A stretch of DNA of 64,000 nt from Olsenella profusa DSM 13989 (GTDB lineage Bacteria > Actinomycetota > Coriobacteriia > Coriobacteriales > Atopobiaceae), in contig NZ_JAUSQK010000001.1 in NCBI RefSeq assembly GCF_030811115.1, positions 1,984,001 through 2,048,000 of the forward strand. The letters run 5' to 3'. The notes under the pieces were generated by a model. That model did not search any database and was not told the origin of the DNA. It saw only the letters and a program-made list of their open reading frames with translations. Below, in pieces: positions 16,595 to 29,202 of this stretch. Made by a program: the position numbers and the translations under genes. Each line of letters begins with the position of its first letter. The first letter of the stretch is position 1.

Positions 16595-17539
16595 ATGGAC
16601 AAGGTATACGACGTAATCATTCTTGGCGCTGGCCCTGCGGGCCTGGCAGCGGGTCTGTATTCCGGCCGTGCGCGCCTCTCTACGCTCATCATCGAGAAAG
16701 CGCAGGATGGTGGCCAGATTGCCATCACGGATGAGATTGAGAACTATCCTGGGCAGCAGCTCGAGGGAGAGAGTGGCCCGTCCCTGGTTGCTCGTATGAC
16801 CAAGCAGGCGGAGAAGTTTGGCTGCGAACGCGTGAGCGATCTTGTGAAGAGCGTCGAGCTGGAGGGTCAGCCCAAGAAGGTCGTCTGTGCCAACGGCGAG
16901 TATCACGCAAAGGTCGTCATTCTGGCGACCGGTGCCAACCATCGTCCCATCGGCTGCAAGAACGAGGAGAGGTTCGTGGGCAGGGGCATCTCCTTCTGCG
17001 CCACCTGCGACGCCGACTTCTTCGAGGACCTTCCCGTGTATGTGGTCGGCGGCGGTGACGCGGCTGTCGAGGAGGCCATGTACCTCACGAAGTTCGCTCG
17101 TAGCGTCACGCTTATCCACCGTCGCAACGAGCTCCGTGCTGTCAAGTCCATCCAGGAGCGTGCCTTCAGGTGCAAGGGCCTCGACTTCATGTGGGATAGC
17201 GTCGTCGACGAGGTCGATGGCGACGACATCCTTCAGAAGATGGTCGTCCGCAACGTCAAGACCGGTGAGCTCACCACCGTTGAGGCTGATCCCGACGATG
17301 GTATCTTCGGCCTGTTCGGATTCATCGGCATGATTCCGACGACAGATCTCTTTGCTGGTCAGGTGGACATGGATGAGCGTGGCTACATCGTGACCGATGA
17401 TGACATGCACACCAACATCGAGGGCGTCTATGCCGCCGGTGACCTCCGCCACAAGAGTTTGAAACAGGTAGTTACGGCCTGCGCGGACGGTGCTATCGCT
17501 GCCATGCAGGCCAACGGTTACATCAGTGAGATGAAGTGA
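16595..17539 (+). CDS. trxB: Thioredoxin reductase
   Basis: A 314-residue flavoprotein that passes electrons from NAD(P)H to thioredoxin, here the electron source for the Grd system. It has the FAD site ILGAGPAGLAAGLYSGRA, the redox pair CATC in SFCATCDADFFED, the nucleotide site VVGGGDAAVEEA, and a C-terminal GVYAAGDLR. I chose the ATG at 16595, 11 bases after GGAGG; a TTG at 16586 is too close to that site. The gene overlaps nothing and is followed 11 bases later by trxA, a pairing well known in grd operons. Confidence 0.93.
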   Translation: MDKVYDVIILGAGPAGLAAGLYSGRARLSTLIIEKAQDGGQIAITDEIENYPGQQLEGESGPSLVARMTKQAEKFGCERVSDLVKSVELEGQPKKVVCANGEYHAKVVILATGANHRPIGCKNEERFVGRGISFCATCDADFFEDLPVYVVGGGDAAVEEAMYLTKFARSVTLIHRRNELRAVKSIQERAFRCKGLDFMWDSVVDEVDGDDILQKMVVRNVKTGELTTVEADPDDGIFGLFGFIGMIPTTDLFAGQVDMDERGYIVTDDDMHTNIEGVYAAGDLRHKSLKQVVTACADGAIAAMQANGYISEMK

Positions 17540-17550
17540 GGAGAGCGACA

Positions 17551-17871
17551 ATGCTGGAGCTGGACAAGAAGACGTTTGATGACGAGGTTCTCAAGGCCGA
17601 TGGCAAGGTGTTCGTCGACTTCTATGGTGACGGCTGCGTGCCGTGCGCCGCGCTGAAGCCGCATGTGGAGGAGTACGCCGAGCAGTACGGCGACAAGCTG
17701 AAGTTCTGCGCGCTCAACACCACCAAGGCCCGTCGCCTGGCTATCGCACAGAAGATACTCGGCCTTCCCGTCATGCGCATCTACGAGAACGGCGAGATCA
17801 TCGATGAGGTCGTCAAGGATGACGCCACCGTCGAGAGCATCGAGGCCATGATCAAGAAGGCCATCGCCTAG
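17551..17871 (+). CDS. trxA: Thioredoxin with a GCVPC active site
   Basis: A 106-residue thioredoxin that reduces GrdA/protein B in the glycine/betaine reductase cycle. The active site reads FYGDGCVPCAALKP, the GCVPC variant known from amino-acid-fermenting anaerobes such as Eubacterium acidaminophilum, in place of the usual WCGPC. The conserved cis-proline appears in ILGLPVMRIY. It starts after GGAGAGCGAC directly behind trxB and is followed by a GC-rich hairpin, so expression may drop before the transporter gene. Confidence 0.92.
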   Translation: MLELDKKTFDDEVLKADGKVFVDFYGDGCVPCAALKPHVEEYAEQYGDKLKFCALNTTKARRLAIAQKILGLPVMRIYENGEIIDEVVKDDATVESIEAMIKKAIA

Positions 17872-17933
17872 CTTCTGGATCCCTTGTTCCAAACGCAATG
17901 CCTGGTGCTGTGTCCTTGATGCGGCTCTATCTG

Positions 17934-17970
17934 GGGCGTGTCGCCGCGTACTCGCGCGGCACGCCCTTCT
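17934..17970 (+). terminator. Terminator or attenuator between trxA and the BCCT gene
   Basis: GGGCGTG/CACGCCC with an inner GCCGCG/CGCGGC forms a long GC-rich stem, followed by TTCT. It lies about 60 bases after trxA. Confidence 0.6.
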
Positions 17971-18016
17971 GGCTACATATACAACGTGTGTTTTCGTGAA
18001 AAGAAAGGAGAGAAGC

Positions 18017-19642
18017 ATGGCTGATTCGAGTGCGTCCGAAAAGCAGAGCAGTTGGCAAATGGTCGACAAGCAGGTCTTTGTCATCGCCGGCGTCGTCTGC
18101 CTTCTCGTCATCATTTCGACGCTTCTTTTCCCTGCCCAGGCCGCCGACGTCATCGCCGGCCTGTTCTCAGGCATGACGACGAACTTTGGCTGGTTCTATA
18201 TGCTGCTCATGGCGATATTCGTGGCGTTTGCGCTGTTCCTTGCCTTCAGTCGCTATGGCAACGTCAAGCTGGGCAAGGATGACGACAAGCCCGAGTTCTC
18301 CTTCACCTCGTGGTTCTTCATGCTCTTCTCTGCGGGCATGGGCATCGGTCTGGTCTTCTACTCCGTTGCCGCCCCCATGAGCTTCTTCATTCAGCCGCCC
18401 ACCGCCGAGCCGGGCACCATCCAGGCGGCACAGGACGCCATGCACTATACGTTCCTGCACTGGGGCCTCCACCCGTGGGCGGCGTACGTGGTGATTGGTG
18501 CGGGGCTTGGCTACTTCCAGCATCGCATGGGCAAGCCGGCCCTGCTGAGCTCCGTGTTCGTCCCACTCTTTGGCGAGAAGGCCTGCAACGGCCTGTTTGG
18601 AAAGATCGTCGACGCCCTCGCGGTCATCGTGACGGTGTTTGGCGTGACGACCTCACTGGGCATGGGCGCCATTCAGATCTCCGGTGGCCTGGGCTATGAG
18701 TTTGGCCTGCCTTCGGGCATCCCCACGATGCTCGCCGTGGTCGTCATCGCGACCATCATCTATACCGTCGCCTCCGTCTCCGGCGTCGACAAGGGCATCA
18801 GCCTCTGCGCCAACGTCAACCTGTGGATCATGATCGGCGTCATGGTGTTCCTGTTCATTGCGGGCAACACCACGTTCCTCATGGACTACTTCACCGAGAG
18901 CCTGGGCAACTACCTCACCAACATCGTGAAGGACAGCTTCTGGGTCGACGCGTTCTCCCAGACCAATGGCTGGATTGACGGGTGGACCATCTTCTTCTGG
19001 GCCTGGTGGATTGCGTGGGCACCCTTCGTGGGCGGCTTCATTGCGCGCATCTCCAAGGGTCGCACCATCCGCGAGTTCGTCATCGGTGCCCTGATCTTCC
19101 CCAGCATTCTGTCGTTCTTCTTCATGACCGTCCTGGGTGGCAACGCCATCGACCTGACGCTCAACGGTGGGGTCACGGCAATCTCCGAGGCGATCACGAA
19201 GGACGTCTCCCTGGGCCTCTTCGCGATGCTCAACCAGATGCCGCTCTCCGGTCTGCTGTCCGTGCTCTGCATGGTGCTGCTGCTCGTCTTCTTCATCACC
19301 TCGGCCAATGGAGCCACGCTCGTATGCTCGATGATGACCTCTCGTGGTGTGCAGAACCCTCCCAAGCGCATCATCGTCTTCTGGTCCCTCGTCCTCGGTG
19401 CGACTGCCGTGGGCCTGCTGCTTGCCGGTGGCCTCTCCTCGGTCCAGACCATCTCCGTCATTGGCGCCTTCCCCTTCGGCTTCATCTGCCTGGGTGTTAT
19501 CGTGGCGGTGGTGAAGGCCCTCAAGAACGAGTTCGACCCAGAGTCGGGCGCGCGGCGTTCGCTCGAGGAGACGATCGCTGCCGACCAGACCTGGTACGAT
19601 GATCGTCCTATCGAGACACGGCCCGCGAAGGAGGTCGCATAG
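18017..19642 (+). CDS. BCCT family betaine/choline/carnitine transporter
   Basis: A 541-residue membrane protein of the betaine-choline-carnitine transporter family with about twelve helices. The family signature region is visible as WTIFFWAWWIAWAPFVGGFI, ARISKGRTIREF, and the sodium/substrate-site region with GMGIGLVFYSVAAPM. It would import glycine betaine (or a related quaternary amine) together with a cation. The ATG at 18017 follows AAAGGAGAG. Its position behind the component-B and thioredoxin genes is the best indication that this operon serves betaine. Confidence 0.9.
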   Translation: MADSSASEKQSSWQMVDKQVFVIAGVVCLLVIISTLLFPAQAADVIAGLFSGMTTNFGWFYMLLMAIFVAFALFLAFSRYGNVKLGKDDDKPEFSFTSWFFMLFSAGMGIGLVFYSVAAPMSFFIQPPTAEPGTIQAAQDAMHYTFLHWGLHPWAAYVVIGAGLGYFQHRMGKPALLSSVFVPLFGEKACNGLFGKIVDALAVIVTVFGVTTSLGMGAIQISGGLGYEFGLPSGIPTMLAVVVIATIIYTVASVSGVDKGISLCANVNLWIMIGVMVFLFIAGNTTFLMDYFTESLGNYLTNIVKDSFWVDAFSQTNGWIDGWTIFFWAWWIAWAPFVGGFIARISKGRTIREFVIGALIFPSILSFFFMTVLGGNAIDLTLNGGVTAISEAITKDVSLGLFAMLNQMPLSGLLSVLCMVLLLVFFITSANGATLVCSMMTSRGVQNPPKRIIVFWSLVLGATAVGLLLAGGLSSVQTISVIGAFPFGFICLGVIVAVVKALKNEFDPESGARRSLEETIAADQTWYDDRPIETRPAKEVA

Positions 19643-19680
19643 GTCCGCTCTTCTTCTGACGGCTTGACAGGTTGGTTCTG

Positions 19681-19715
19681 GGGTGCCACCGCCCAGGCCA
19701 TGGACGATGGCACCC
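19681..19715 (+). terminator. Terminator before the V-ATPase operon
   Basis: GGGTGCCA (19681-19688) and TGGCACCC (19708-19715) form a perfect 8-bp stem followed by TTCCC, about 40 bases after the BCCT stop codon. Confidence 0.55.
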
Positions 19716-19758
19716 TTCCCACCATGGGGACGCACCTGAGGACTCGGGGGGTGATGGG

Positions 19759-20070
19759 ATGATTGAGGAAAGCATAGGCGTGGTGCAGGAGGCCGAGGCG
19801 CGTGCCGCGACCGTTGTCGCCGAGGCACAGGAGCGTGCGAAGCGGATCAGGCACGAGGCCGAGCTGCAGGCGCAGGACATCAAGGCGCAGGCGCACGACG
19901 AGGCTCGCTCCCTGCGCGCCGCGGCCGAGCTGCAGTGGCGCCGCGACGAGGCGGAGGCGCTCAGCGCCGCACGGGACACCTCGCTCGAGGATGCGGATGG
20001 AACCGGCAAGCCCTCCGATGAGCGCGTGTCAGCTGCGGTCGCTGCGGCCAAGGAGCTTGCGCTGTCCTAG
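19759..20070 (+). CDS. V-type ATPase subunit G/H-like (peripheral stalk)
   Basis: A 103-residue coiled-coil protein rich in Ala, Glu and Arg (EAEARAATVVAEAQERAKRI). It is the first gene of the V-ATPase operon, the place where the small stalk subunit (NtpF/AhaH-like) is encoded. Such subunits pair with subunit E to form the peripheral stalk. No sequence motif beyond the heptad pattern can be pointed to, so the call rests on length, composition and position. The ATG at 19759 is within GTGATGGGATG. Confidence 0.78.
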   Translation: MIEESIGVVQEAEARAATVVAEAQERAKRIRHEAELQAQDIKAQAHDEARSLRAAAELQWRRDEAEALSAARDTSLEDADGTGKPSDERVSAAVAAAKELALS

Positions 20071-20121
20071 GAGCGACATCGTAGGACATCATAGGTTGCG
20101 AAGAGAGAGGGGAGTGGTCAC

Positions 20122-22615
<2,494 letters not shown>

Positions 22616-22695
22616 CCAGCGTGCTGGAGCGCGCCGGCACGGCGTCCCCATCCGTGGTTTCTGACAAGGCCTACGCAGGAGAAGAAGGTTTATAC

Positions 22696-23292
22696 ATGGC
22701 AGGAATTGAAGCGATTGTCGCGGCTATCGCCCAAGAGGCGGATGAGTCCGCTCTGCACATCGTGGCTGACGCCGAGGATGCCGCGCAAAAGACGCTCGAT
22801 GCCGCCCATGCCTCTGCCAAGGGGGAGCTGGAGGCCGAGCGTGCCAGGCTTGCCGATGATGCCGAGCTGGCACGGCGAAGGACGAAGTCCAAGTGCGACA
22901 TGATCGTGGGGCAGCGTCGCCTTGCCAACAAGCAGGCCCTCGTCCAGTCCGTTCTGGAGAGGGCCAAGGACGAGCTGCGCTCCCTGGAACCAGACGCCTA
23001 CTTTCCCATGCTGTTGCAGTTGGTTGGGCGCTATGCGACGTCGGGGACCGGCACGCTGCTGCTCTCGGTCGCCGATGAGGCGCGCATGCCACCCGACTTC
23101 GAGGAGCGCGCGAACGCCCTCGTGCGTGAGAGGGGCGGCTCCCTCAAGGTGGAGGGCGTGGACGAGGACCTTGGCGGCGGATTCATACTGCGCTACGGAC
23201 TCGTCGACGTGAGCTGCACGCTGGACGCCCTCTTTGCCGAGCGTGCGGACGAGCTACGCGATCGTGTGGCGCAGCTGCTCTTTCAGGAGTGA
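22696..23292 (+). CDS. ntpE: V-type ATP synthase subunit E
   Basis: A 198-residue peripheral stalk subunit. The N-terminal half is an Ala/Glu-rich helix (AIAQEADESALHIVADAEDA) and the C-terminal half a small alpha/beta domain (GGGFILRYGLVDVSCTLDAL, a family signature). I chose the ATG at 22696, 81 bases after subunit K, preceded by AGGAGAAGAAGG. It ends four bases before the subunit C start. Confidence 0.9.
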   Translation: MAGIEAIVAAIAQEADESALHIVADAEDAAQKTLDAAHASAKGELEAERARLADDAELARRRTKSKCDMIVGQRRLANKQALVQSVLERAKDELRSLEPDAYFPMLLQLVGRYATSGTGTLLLSVADEARMPPDFEERANALVRERGGSLKVEGVDEDLGGGFILRYGLVDVSCTLDALFAERADELRDRVAQLLFQE

Positions 23293-23296
23293 GGCC

Positions 23297-24268
23297 ATGA
23301 GGGACTCTGACTACATATTCGCGGTCGCCAGGATTCGCGTCCTGGAGAAGGGGCTGCTGTCTCCGGAGGACATCCGGCAGCTGGTGGCACTCAAGGACAC
23401 GAGCGCGGTGCTCTCGTTCCTGAGGGGCCGCGGCTGGGGGGACGGCTCACAGGATGCCGATGGCGCCCACATGCTGAGGACCGAGGAGGCCAAGGTGGAC
23501 GCCTCTATACAAGACCTCGGTCTCGACCAGCGCCTTCTGGAGGTCCTCGACCTGCCCGAGCGCTACCACAACCTCAAGGTTGCCATCAAGGAGCTCTCGT
23601 TTGGCACCGTCGTCCCGGAGGCCTACTATTCCCTCGACGGGTTTGGGAGGGGCGAGCTCACGCATGCGATCTCCGCGCAGGAGTTCTCGCTGCTGCCGGA
23701 TGACATGGCGCGCGCTGCGCGCCGGGCCCTGGATGTCATGGCTGCGTCATCGGACGCCCAGTGGTGTGACGTCATCCTGGACAAGGCCTGCCTCCAGGCG
23801 ATGGCTGCCGCCGCGGCCTCCTCGGGAAGCGATCTGCTCGTCTCATATGTGCAGATGTTTGTGCAGAACGCAGACCTCAAGATCGTCCTGAGGGGGGCAC
23901 GCACCGGCAAGGGGCGGCGCTTCCTCGAGGAGGCGACCTGTCCCGTCGAGGGCATGGACACGAGCGCCCTCATCCGCCATGCCCTGACAGGGGAGCAGGA
24001 GCTGTTGGACTATCTCGACGATTCCGATCTTGACGCCGCCGCATCGGCCATCAGGAAATCCTCGGCCTCGTTCGAGCAGTGGTGCGAGTCGCGCCTCCTG
24101 GACGTGCTGAAAGGGCAAGGCTCCAACATCATGTCGCCCGGTCCCATCCTCGCGTTCGTCCTGAGGAGACATGCGGAGATTCGCAACGTGCGCATCCTGT
24201 TGACGGCGAAGGCGAATGGCTTTGGGGATGACGCGGTTCTCGAGAGGATGTGCATAGCGAATGGATAG
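23297..24268 (+). CDS. ntpC: V-type ATP synthase subunit C
   Basis: A 323-residue central subunit linking the rotor axle to the K ring. It is mainly helical with the family start RDSDYIFAVARIRVLEKGLL and a C-terminal FVLRRHAEIRNVRILLTAKA. The ATG at 23297 follows CAGGAGTGAGG and the gene's 3' end overlaps subunit F by eight bases. Confidence 0.9.
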   Translation: MRDSDYIFAVARIRVLEKGLLSPEDIRQLVALKDTSAVLSFLRGRGWGDGSQDADGAHMLRTEEAKVDASIQDLGLDQRLLEVLDLPERYHNLKVAIKELSFGTVVPEAYYSLDGFGRGELTHAISAQEFSLLPDDMARAARRALDVMAASSDAQWCDVILDKACLQAMAAAAASSGSDLLVSYVQMFVQNADLKIVLRGARTGKGRRFLEEATCPVEGMDTSALIRHALTGEQELLDYLDDSDLDAAASAIRKSSASFEQWCESRLLDVLKGQGSNIMSPGPILAFVLRRHAEIRNVRILLTAKANGFGDDAVLERMCIANG

Positions 24269-24584
24269 GATTGCCGTGCTAGGTGACTACGACAGCATCT
24301 ATGGCTTCGGCGCCCTTGGGCTGGAGGTCATTCCCGTCTCTCCGGACGACCCTGACGCCTCATCGAAGCTCGAGGGCCTCGTGGAGGCTGGCTACGGCAT
24401 CATCTATGTGACCGAGGAACTGGCACAGGTGCTGTCTTCGACGATCGCGGCCTATCGGGAGCGGCCGCTCCCGGCAATCGTGTCCATTCCTGGCATCAAG
24501 AACAATACCGGCAGCGGCGTCGAGGCCGTTCGGCACAGCGTCGAGCAGTCGGTTGGCAGTGACATTCTGTTTGGCAGCAAGTAA
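24261..24584 (+). CDS. ntpG: V-type ATP synthase subunit F
   Basis: A 107-residue rotor subunit with the CheY-like fold: RIAVLGDYDSIYGFGALGLE at the N-terminus, GYGIIYVTEELAQ in the middle and IPGIKNNTGSG near the end, all family features. It overlaps the end of subunit C and precedes subunit A by 18 bases. Confidence 0.9.
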   Translation: MDRIAVLGDYDSIYGFGALGLEVIPVSPDDPDASSKLEGLVEAGYGIIYVTEELAQVLSSTIAAYRERPLPAIVSIPGIKNNTGSGVEAVRHSVEQSVGSDILFGSK

Positions 24585-24602
24585 GAGGAAGGCGGCCACC
24601 CT

Positions 24603-26375
24603 ATGGGTAGCACGGGTGTAATCAAGAAGGTTGCGGGCCCCCTCGTCGTCGCGTCGGGCATGCGCGACGCGAACATGTTCGATGTCGTGCGCGTGAGCGA
24701 GGAGAAGCTCATCGGCGAGGTCATCGAGATGCACGGCGACGAGGCGTCCATCCAGGTGTATGAGGAGACGCAGGGGCTGGGTCCCGGCGAGCCCGTCGTC
24801 TCGACGGAGCGCCCACTCTCCGTCGAGCTCGGTCCCGGGCTCATCGGCTCCATCTACGACGGCATCCAGCGCCCCTTGGACAAGCTCATGGAGACCACCG
24901 GCAGCAACCTCCTGGGACGTGGCGTGAGCGTGCCGGCCATCGACGAGGAGAGGCTCTGGGAGTTCGTGCCCACCGCCAAGGTGGGCGATGAGGTTCAGGA
25001 GGGCGACGTCATCGGCACCGTCCAGGAGACCAAGGTGGTCTCTCATAAGATAATGGTCCCTACTGGAAGGCGGGGCACGGTTACCGAGATCCAGGCTGGA
25101 TCGTTCACCGTGCGTGACGTCGTTTGCACCCTTTCGCGCGATGGCGTGCAGGAGGGCCTGACGATGGCCCAACACTGGCCTGTGAGGCAGGGGAGGCCCT
25201 ACGCCACGAAGCTCCCGCCGAACATGCCCCTCATTACCGGCCAGCGCGTCATTGACGCGTTCTTTCCCATCGCCAAGGGCGGCGTGGCCGCGGTTCCCGG
25301 CCCCTTCGGGTCGGGCAAGACGGTCATCCAGCACCAGCTGGCAAAGTGGGCCGAGGCGGACATCGTCGTCTACATCGGCTGCGGGGAGCGCGGCAACGAG
25401 ATGACGGACGTCCTCAACGAGTTTCCCGAGCTCAAGGATCCCAAGACGGGCGAGTCGCTCATGGAGCGCACCGTGCTCATCGCCAACACCTCGGACATGC
25501 CCGTGGCGGCGCGCGAGGCGAGCGTCTACACGGGCGTCACCATCGCCGAGTACTTTCGTGACATGGGCTACTCCGTTGCCCTCATGGCCGACTCCACCTC
25601 GCGTTGGGCCGAGGCCCTGCGCGAGATGAGTGGCCGCCTCGAGGAGATGCCAGGCGAGGAGGGCTATCCCGCCTACCTGGGCAGTCGCCTGGCACAGTTC
25701 TATGAGCGCGCCGGCCGTGTCATCTCGCTCGGTTCCGAGGGACGTGAGGGGCAGCTCTCTATCATCGGCGCCGTCTCGCCCCCGGGCGGTGACATCTCCG
25801 AACCCGTCTCCCAGGCCACCCTGCGCATCGTCAAGGTGTTCTGGTGCCTCGACAGCGAGCTTGCCTATCAGCGCCACTTTCCGGCCATCAACTGGCTGAG
25901 CAGCTACAGCCTCTACCTTGACAACATCGGGCCCTGGTTCTCGAAGAACATCGCGGAGGACTGGATGGACATCCGGCAGAGGCTCATGAGCCTGCTGCAG
26001 GACGAGTCCTCCCTCAACGAGATCGTCAAGATGGTGGGCATGGATGCCCTGTCACCCCAGGACCGCCTCAAGATGGAGGCCGCCCGCAGCACGCGCGAGG
26101 ACTTCCTGCACCAGAACTCCTTTGACGAGGTCGACACCTACACCTCGCTTCCGAAGCAGTACTACATGATGAAGCTGGTCCTGGCATTCTACGAGGAGGG
26201 CGTTCGTGCCCTTGAGGGTGGCATGGACATCGAGCGGCTGGTGCACATGGATGTGCGCGAACGCATCGGGCGCTACAAGTACACGCCCGAGAAGGATTGC
26301 GAGCTGGAGTTCGAGGCCGTCAGGGATGCCCTCTCCACGGAGATTCAGAGCATCGCCAACGAGCAGGAGGATTAG
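24603..26375 (+). CDS. ntpA: V-type ATP synthase catalytic subunit A
   Basis: The 590-residue catalytic subunit that hydrolyses or makes ATP. The P-loop is GPFGSGKT (residues 233-240), followed by [15 protein letters not shown] with the catalytic Glu and by the large non-homologous insertion typical of A subunits. [20 protein letters not shown] is strongly conserved. It starts after GAGGAAGG and ends two bases before subunit B. Confidence 0.95.
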   Translation: MGSTGVIKKVAGPLVVASGMRDANMFDVVRVSEEKLIGEVIEMHGDEASIQVYEETQGLGPGEPVVSTERPLSVELGPGLIGSIYDGIQRPLDKLMETTGSNLLGRGVSVPAIDEERLWEFVPTAKVGDEVQEGDVIGTVQETKVVSHKIMVPTGRRGTVTEIQAGSFTVRDVVCTLSRDGVQEGLTMAQHWPVRQGRPYATKLPPNMPLITGQRVIDAFFPIAKGGVAAVPGPFGSGKTVIQHQLAKWAEADIVVYIGCGERGNEMTDVLNEFPELKDPKTGESLMERTVLIANTSDMPVAAREASVYTGVTIAEYFRDMGYSVALMADSTSRWAEALREMSGRLEEMPGEEGYPAYLGSRLAQFYERAGRVISLGSEGREGQLSIIGAVSPPGGDISEPVSQATLRIVKVFWCLDSELAYQRHFPAINWLSSYSLYLDNIGPWFSKNIAEDWMDIRQRLMSLLQDESSLNEIVKMVGMDALSPQDRLKMEAARSTREDFLHQNSFDEVDTYTSLPKQYYMMKLVLAFYEEGVRALEGGMDIERLVHMDVRERIGRYKYTPEKDCELEFEAVRDALSTEIQSIANEQED

Positions 26376-26377
26376 CC

Positions 26378-27751
26378 ATGGCCACGGAGTATCGCACCAT
26401 CCAAGAGGTTGCCGGCCCACTCGTCCTGGTGAGCGGCGTCGAGGGCGTCACCTACAACGAGCTGGGCGAGATCACGCTCGCCGACGGCCAGACGCGCCGT
26501 TGCAAGGTCCTTGAGGTCGATGGCACGAACGTTCTCGTGCAGCTCTTCGAGTCTTCTACGGGCATCAACCTCTCCGACAGCAAGGTGCACTTCCTGGGCA
26601 GGGCAATGGAGTTGGGCGTCTCCGGCGACATGCTCGGACGCGTCTTCGATGGCGTGGGCGGGGTCATCGACGGGGGTCCGGAGATCCTTCCGGAGACACG
26701 CATGGACATCAATGGTCGACCCATGAACCCCTATGCGCGCTCGTATCCCTCCGAGTTCATCCAGACGGGCATCTCTGCCATCGATGGCCTGAACACGCTG
26801 GTCCGTGGCCAGAAGCTGCCGATCTTCTCGGCCTCGGGCCTGCCCCATGCGCAGCTTGCCGCACAGATCGCGCGACAGGCCAAGGTACTTGGCACCGAAG
26901 AGGAATTCGCCGTCGTCTTTGCCGCCATGGGCATCACCTACGAGGAGGCACACTACTTCGAGGAGTCCTTCAAGGAGACGGGCGCTATCGATCGCACGGT
27001 CCTGTTCGTGAACCTTGCCAACGACCCCGCGGTCGAGCGCATCTCCACGCCGCGCATGGCCCTGACGGCCGCGGAGTACCTTGCGTTCGAGAAGGACATG
27101 CACGTCTTGGTCATCATGACCGACATCACGAACTATGCCGACGCCCTGCGTGAGATCTCCGCGGCGCGCAAGGAGGTTCCGGGAAGGCGTGGCTATCCCG
27201 GCTATATGTACACTGACCTTGCGCAGATGTATGAGCGGGCGGGACGTCAGCATGGCAAGAGGGGGTCAATCACGATGATCCCCATCCTGTCCATGCCCGA
27301 GGATGACAAGACGCACCCGATTCCCGATCTGACGGGCTATATCACCGAGGGTCAGATCATCCTGAGCCGCGAGCTCTACCGCTCGGGCGTGACGCCGCCC
27401 ATCGACGTCCTGCCCTCGCTCTCGCGCCTGAAGGACAAGGGCATCGGCGGGGGGAAGACCCGTGCCGATCATGCTGCGACCATGAACCAGCTCTTCGCCG
27501 CCTATGCGCGCGGCAAGGAGGCCAAGGAGCTCATGGTAATCTTGGGTGAGGCCGCCCTGACCGACATCGACCTCATCTATGCCAAGTTCTCCGAGGAGTT
27601 CGAGGCGCGCTACGTCTCGCAGGGCAACGAGACGGATCGCGGCATCCAGGAGACCCTCGACCTCGGCTGGGATCTCCTGCGCATACTTCCTCGCTCCGAG
27701 CTCAAGCGCATTCCCGATGCCATGCTCGACGAGTACTACGAGAAGGACTAG
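26378..27751 (+). CDS. ntpB: V-type ATP synthase subunit B
   Basis: The 457-residue non-catalytic nucleotide-binding subunit. It lacks a P-loop, as usual, and has the family stretches [40 protein letters not shown] and [15 protein letters not shown]. The ATG at 26378 lies behind GAGGATTAGCC. A short repeat (GAAGGACTAG twice) sits at the stop codon. Confidence 0.95.
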   Translation: MATEYRTIQEVAGPLVLVSGVEGVTYNELGEITLADGQTRRCKVLEVDGTNVLVQLFESSTGINLSDSKVHFLGRAMELGVSGDMLGRVFDGVGGVIDGGPEILPETRMDINGRPMNPYARSYPSEFIQTGISAIDGLNTLVRGQKLPIFSASGLPHAQLAAQIARQAKVLGTEEEFAVVFAAMGITYEEAHYFEESFKETGAIDRTVLFVNLANDPAVERISTPRMALTAAEYLAFEKDMHVLVIMTDITNYADALREISAARKEVPGRRGYPGYMYTDLAQMYERAGRQHGKRGSITMIPILSMPEDDKTHPIPDLTGYITEGQIILSRELYRSGVTPPIDVLPSLSRLKDKGIGGGKTRADHAATMNQLFAAYARGKEAKELMVILGEAALTDIDLIYAKFSEEFEARYVSQGNETDRGIQETLDLGWDLLRILPRSELKRIPDAMLDEYYEKD

Positions 27752-27825
27752 AAGGACTAGGCCCTCGCGTACCGACCACCGAGGGGCGGTACCGGGAGTC
27801 TCACGAGGCATGAAGGAGGTGGAGG

Positions 27826-28485
27826 ATGCCCGGAGCACAGGTCAACCAGACGCGCATGGAGCTCTCGCGCCAGAAGGGGCGACTGGCGACGGCCGTCAAG
27901 GGCCATCGTCTGCTCAAGGACAAGCGTGACGAGCTGATGCGCGAATTCCTCGATCTGGTGCGTGTGAACATGGAGCTGCGGCGGAGGGTGGAGGACAAGA
28001 TCGCCGATGCCAACCGCAATCTCGCCTTGGCCAAGTGCACCATGTCGGAGGAGGTCCTCAAGGAGGCCTTGATGGCCCCTAGGCAGGAGGTCTATCTCAC
28101 GTCGAGCACACGCAACATCATGAGTGTGAACGTGCCGGTGTTCTCGGTGCAGACGAGGACCTCGGACGAGAATGACATCTACTCGTACGGTTATGCGTTC
28201 ACCTCGAGCGACCTTGACGGCTCGGTGCGCATGCTCGCAGAGATCCTGCCCGACCTGCTCAAGCTCGCCGAGGTGGAGAAGTCGTGCCAGCTCATGGCTG
28301 CCGAGATCGAGAAGACGCGCCGTCGCGTGAACGCCTTGGAGCACGTCATCATCCCAGAGGCGCAAAAGAACATTCGCACGATCGGCATGCACCTCGATGA
28401 GAGCGAGCGCAGCACCCAGGTGCGCCTCATGAAGGTCAAGGACATGGTGATCAAGGATGCCCGCCGCGACAAGCACGTTGCCTGA
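27826..28485 (+). CDS. ntpD: V-type ATP synthase subunit D
   Basis: The 219-residue central shaft subunit, with two long antiparallel helices. It opens VNQTRMELSRQKGRLATAVK-like and closes with RRRVNALEHVIIPEAQKNIR, both typical. A strong GGAGGTGGAGG precedes the ATG. It is the last gene of the operon and is followed 70 bases later by a terminator. Confidence 0.93.
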   Translation: MPGAQVNQTRMELSRQKGRLATAVKGHRLLKDKRDELMREFLDLVRVNMELRRRVEDKIADANRNLALAKCTMSEEVLKEALMAPRQEVYLTSSTRNIMSVNVPVFSVQTRTSDENDIYSYGYAFTSSDLDGSVRMLAEILPDLLKLAEVEKSCQLMAAEIEKTRRRVNALEHVIIPEAQKNIRTIGMHLDESERSTQVRLMKVKDMVIKDARRDKHVA

Positions 28486-28556
28486 CGGGTCGGCTTCGTG
28501 ACGGCGTGAGATGTGCAAGGCCTACCACCGTGCCCGACTTCGTGCCCTGTCGTGTG

Positions 28557-28578
28557 GCCCCCGCTTTGGCGGGGGTTT
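28557..28578 (+). terminator. Terminator after the V-ATPase operon
   Basis: CCCCCGC and GCGGGGG make a stem around a short TTTG loop, followed by TTT. Confidence 0.65.
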
Positions 28579-28719
28579 GCGCACCCACTCGGCCATGCGG
28601 CGCTACCGCTCGTCGACTCAAATGGAAATATGGTGGCAATCGATTAGAAATGCTTCTATACATTTTCTATTCTAATGACAGTGAAGATTTCTAATATCCA
28701 AGGAGCGCACTGCAGGCAG

Positions 28720-29097
28720 ATGGGATATGTCGTGGTCACGAACAATCCACTGGTCTTGTTGGAGCTTTCGGGAGACCATACGGTTGACTTTGCTGAGCAG
28801 ACCTACCTCGAGCTGCTTGAGCGGGTACGTAGCATGGTGCACGAGGGCTCAAGGATCCTGAGCCATCCCCAGGCGGGAGGCGTTCAGTCCGGAGAGACCC
28901 CGTATCGCTCCATCCTTGTCCAACCGGTGCATGGCCCGGTGGATGTGGACTCGCTCAAGCTGATCGAGTCGGCCATAGCCGCGACGCGCAAGTTCCAGAA
29001 CAAGACGCCACTCTACAAGGAGGGCGTGAGCAGGGATTTCCAGGTTGTTGACCTTGCGCTCATCAGAAGCGGAATCGAGTCGGCCGATGCCATGTAG
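28720..29097 (+). CDS. grdX: GrdX family protein
   Basis: A 125-residue protein of unknown role, found at the start of glycine reductase operons. The family start is seen as MGYVVVTNNPLVLLEL, with RSMVHEGSRILSHPQAGGV and PYRSILVQ inside. I chose the ATG at 28720 because family members begin here. An ATG at 28675 is in frame and would add 15 residues, but no ribosome site precedes it; AAGGAG at 28700-28705 is 14 bases from my chosen start, which is longer than usual. Inverted ATTAGAA/TTCTAAT arms lie between 28643 and 28676 in the promoter region. Confidence 0.82.
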   Translation: MGYVVVTNNPLVLLELSGDHTVDFAEQTYLELLERVRSMVHEGSRILSHPQAGGVQSGETPYRSILVQPVHGPVDVDSLKLIESAIAATRKFQNKTPLYKEGVSRDFQVVDLALIRSGIESADAM

Positions 29098-29202
29098 GAA
29101 GCGTGCGCCTGGCCATCCCACCCGCTCGCGCGGCCACGAGCCAACCGGCCCACCTTTTTTCGCATGTGCCCATAGGCTCCCATAAAGGAGGAGGTAGTCA
29201 GA

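Noticed and set aside
14266-16728. An 820-codon open frame on the minus strand
   Set aside because: It lies antisense to the component-B genes. In GC-rich DNA the opposite strand of a real gene is often open; the translation is rich in His, Asp, Val and Leu without any family motif.
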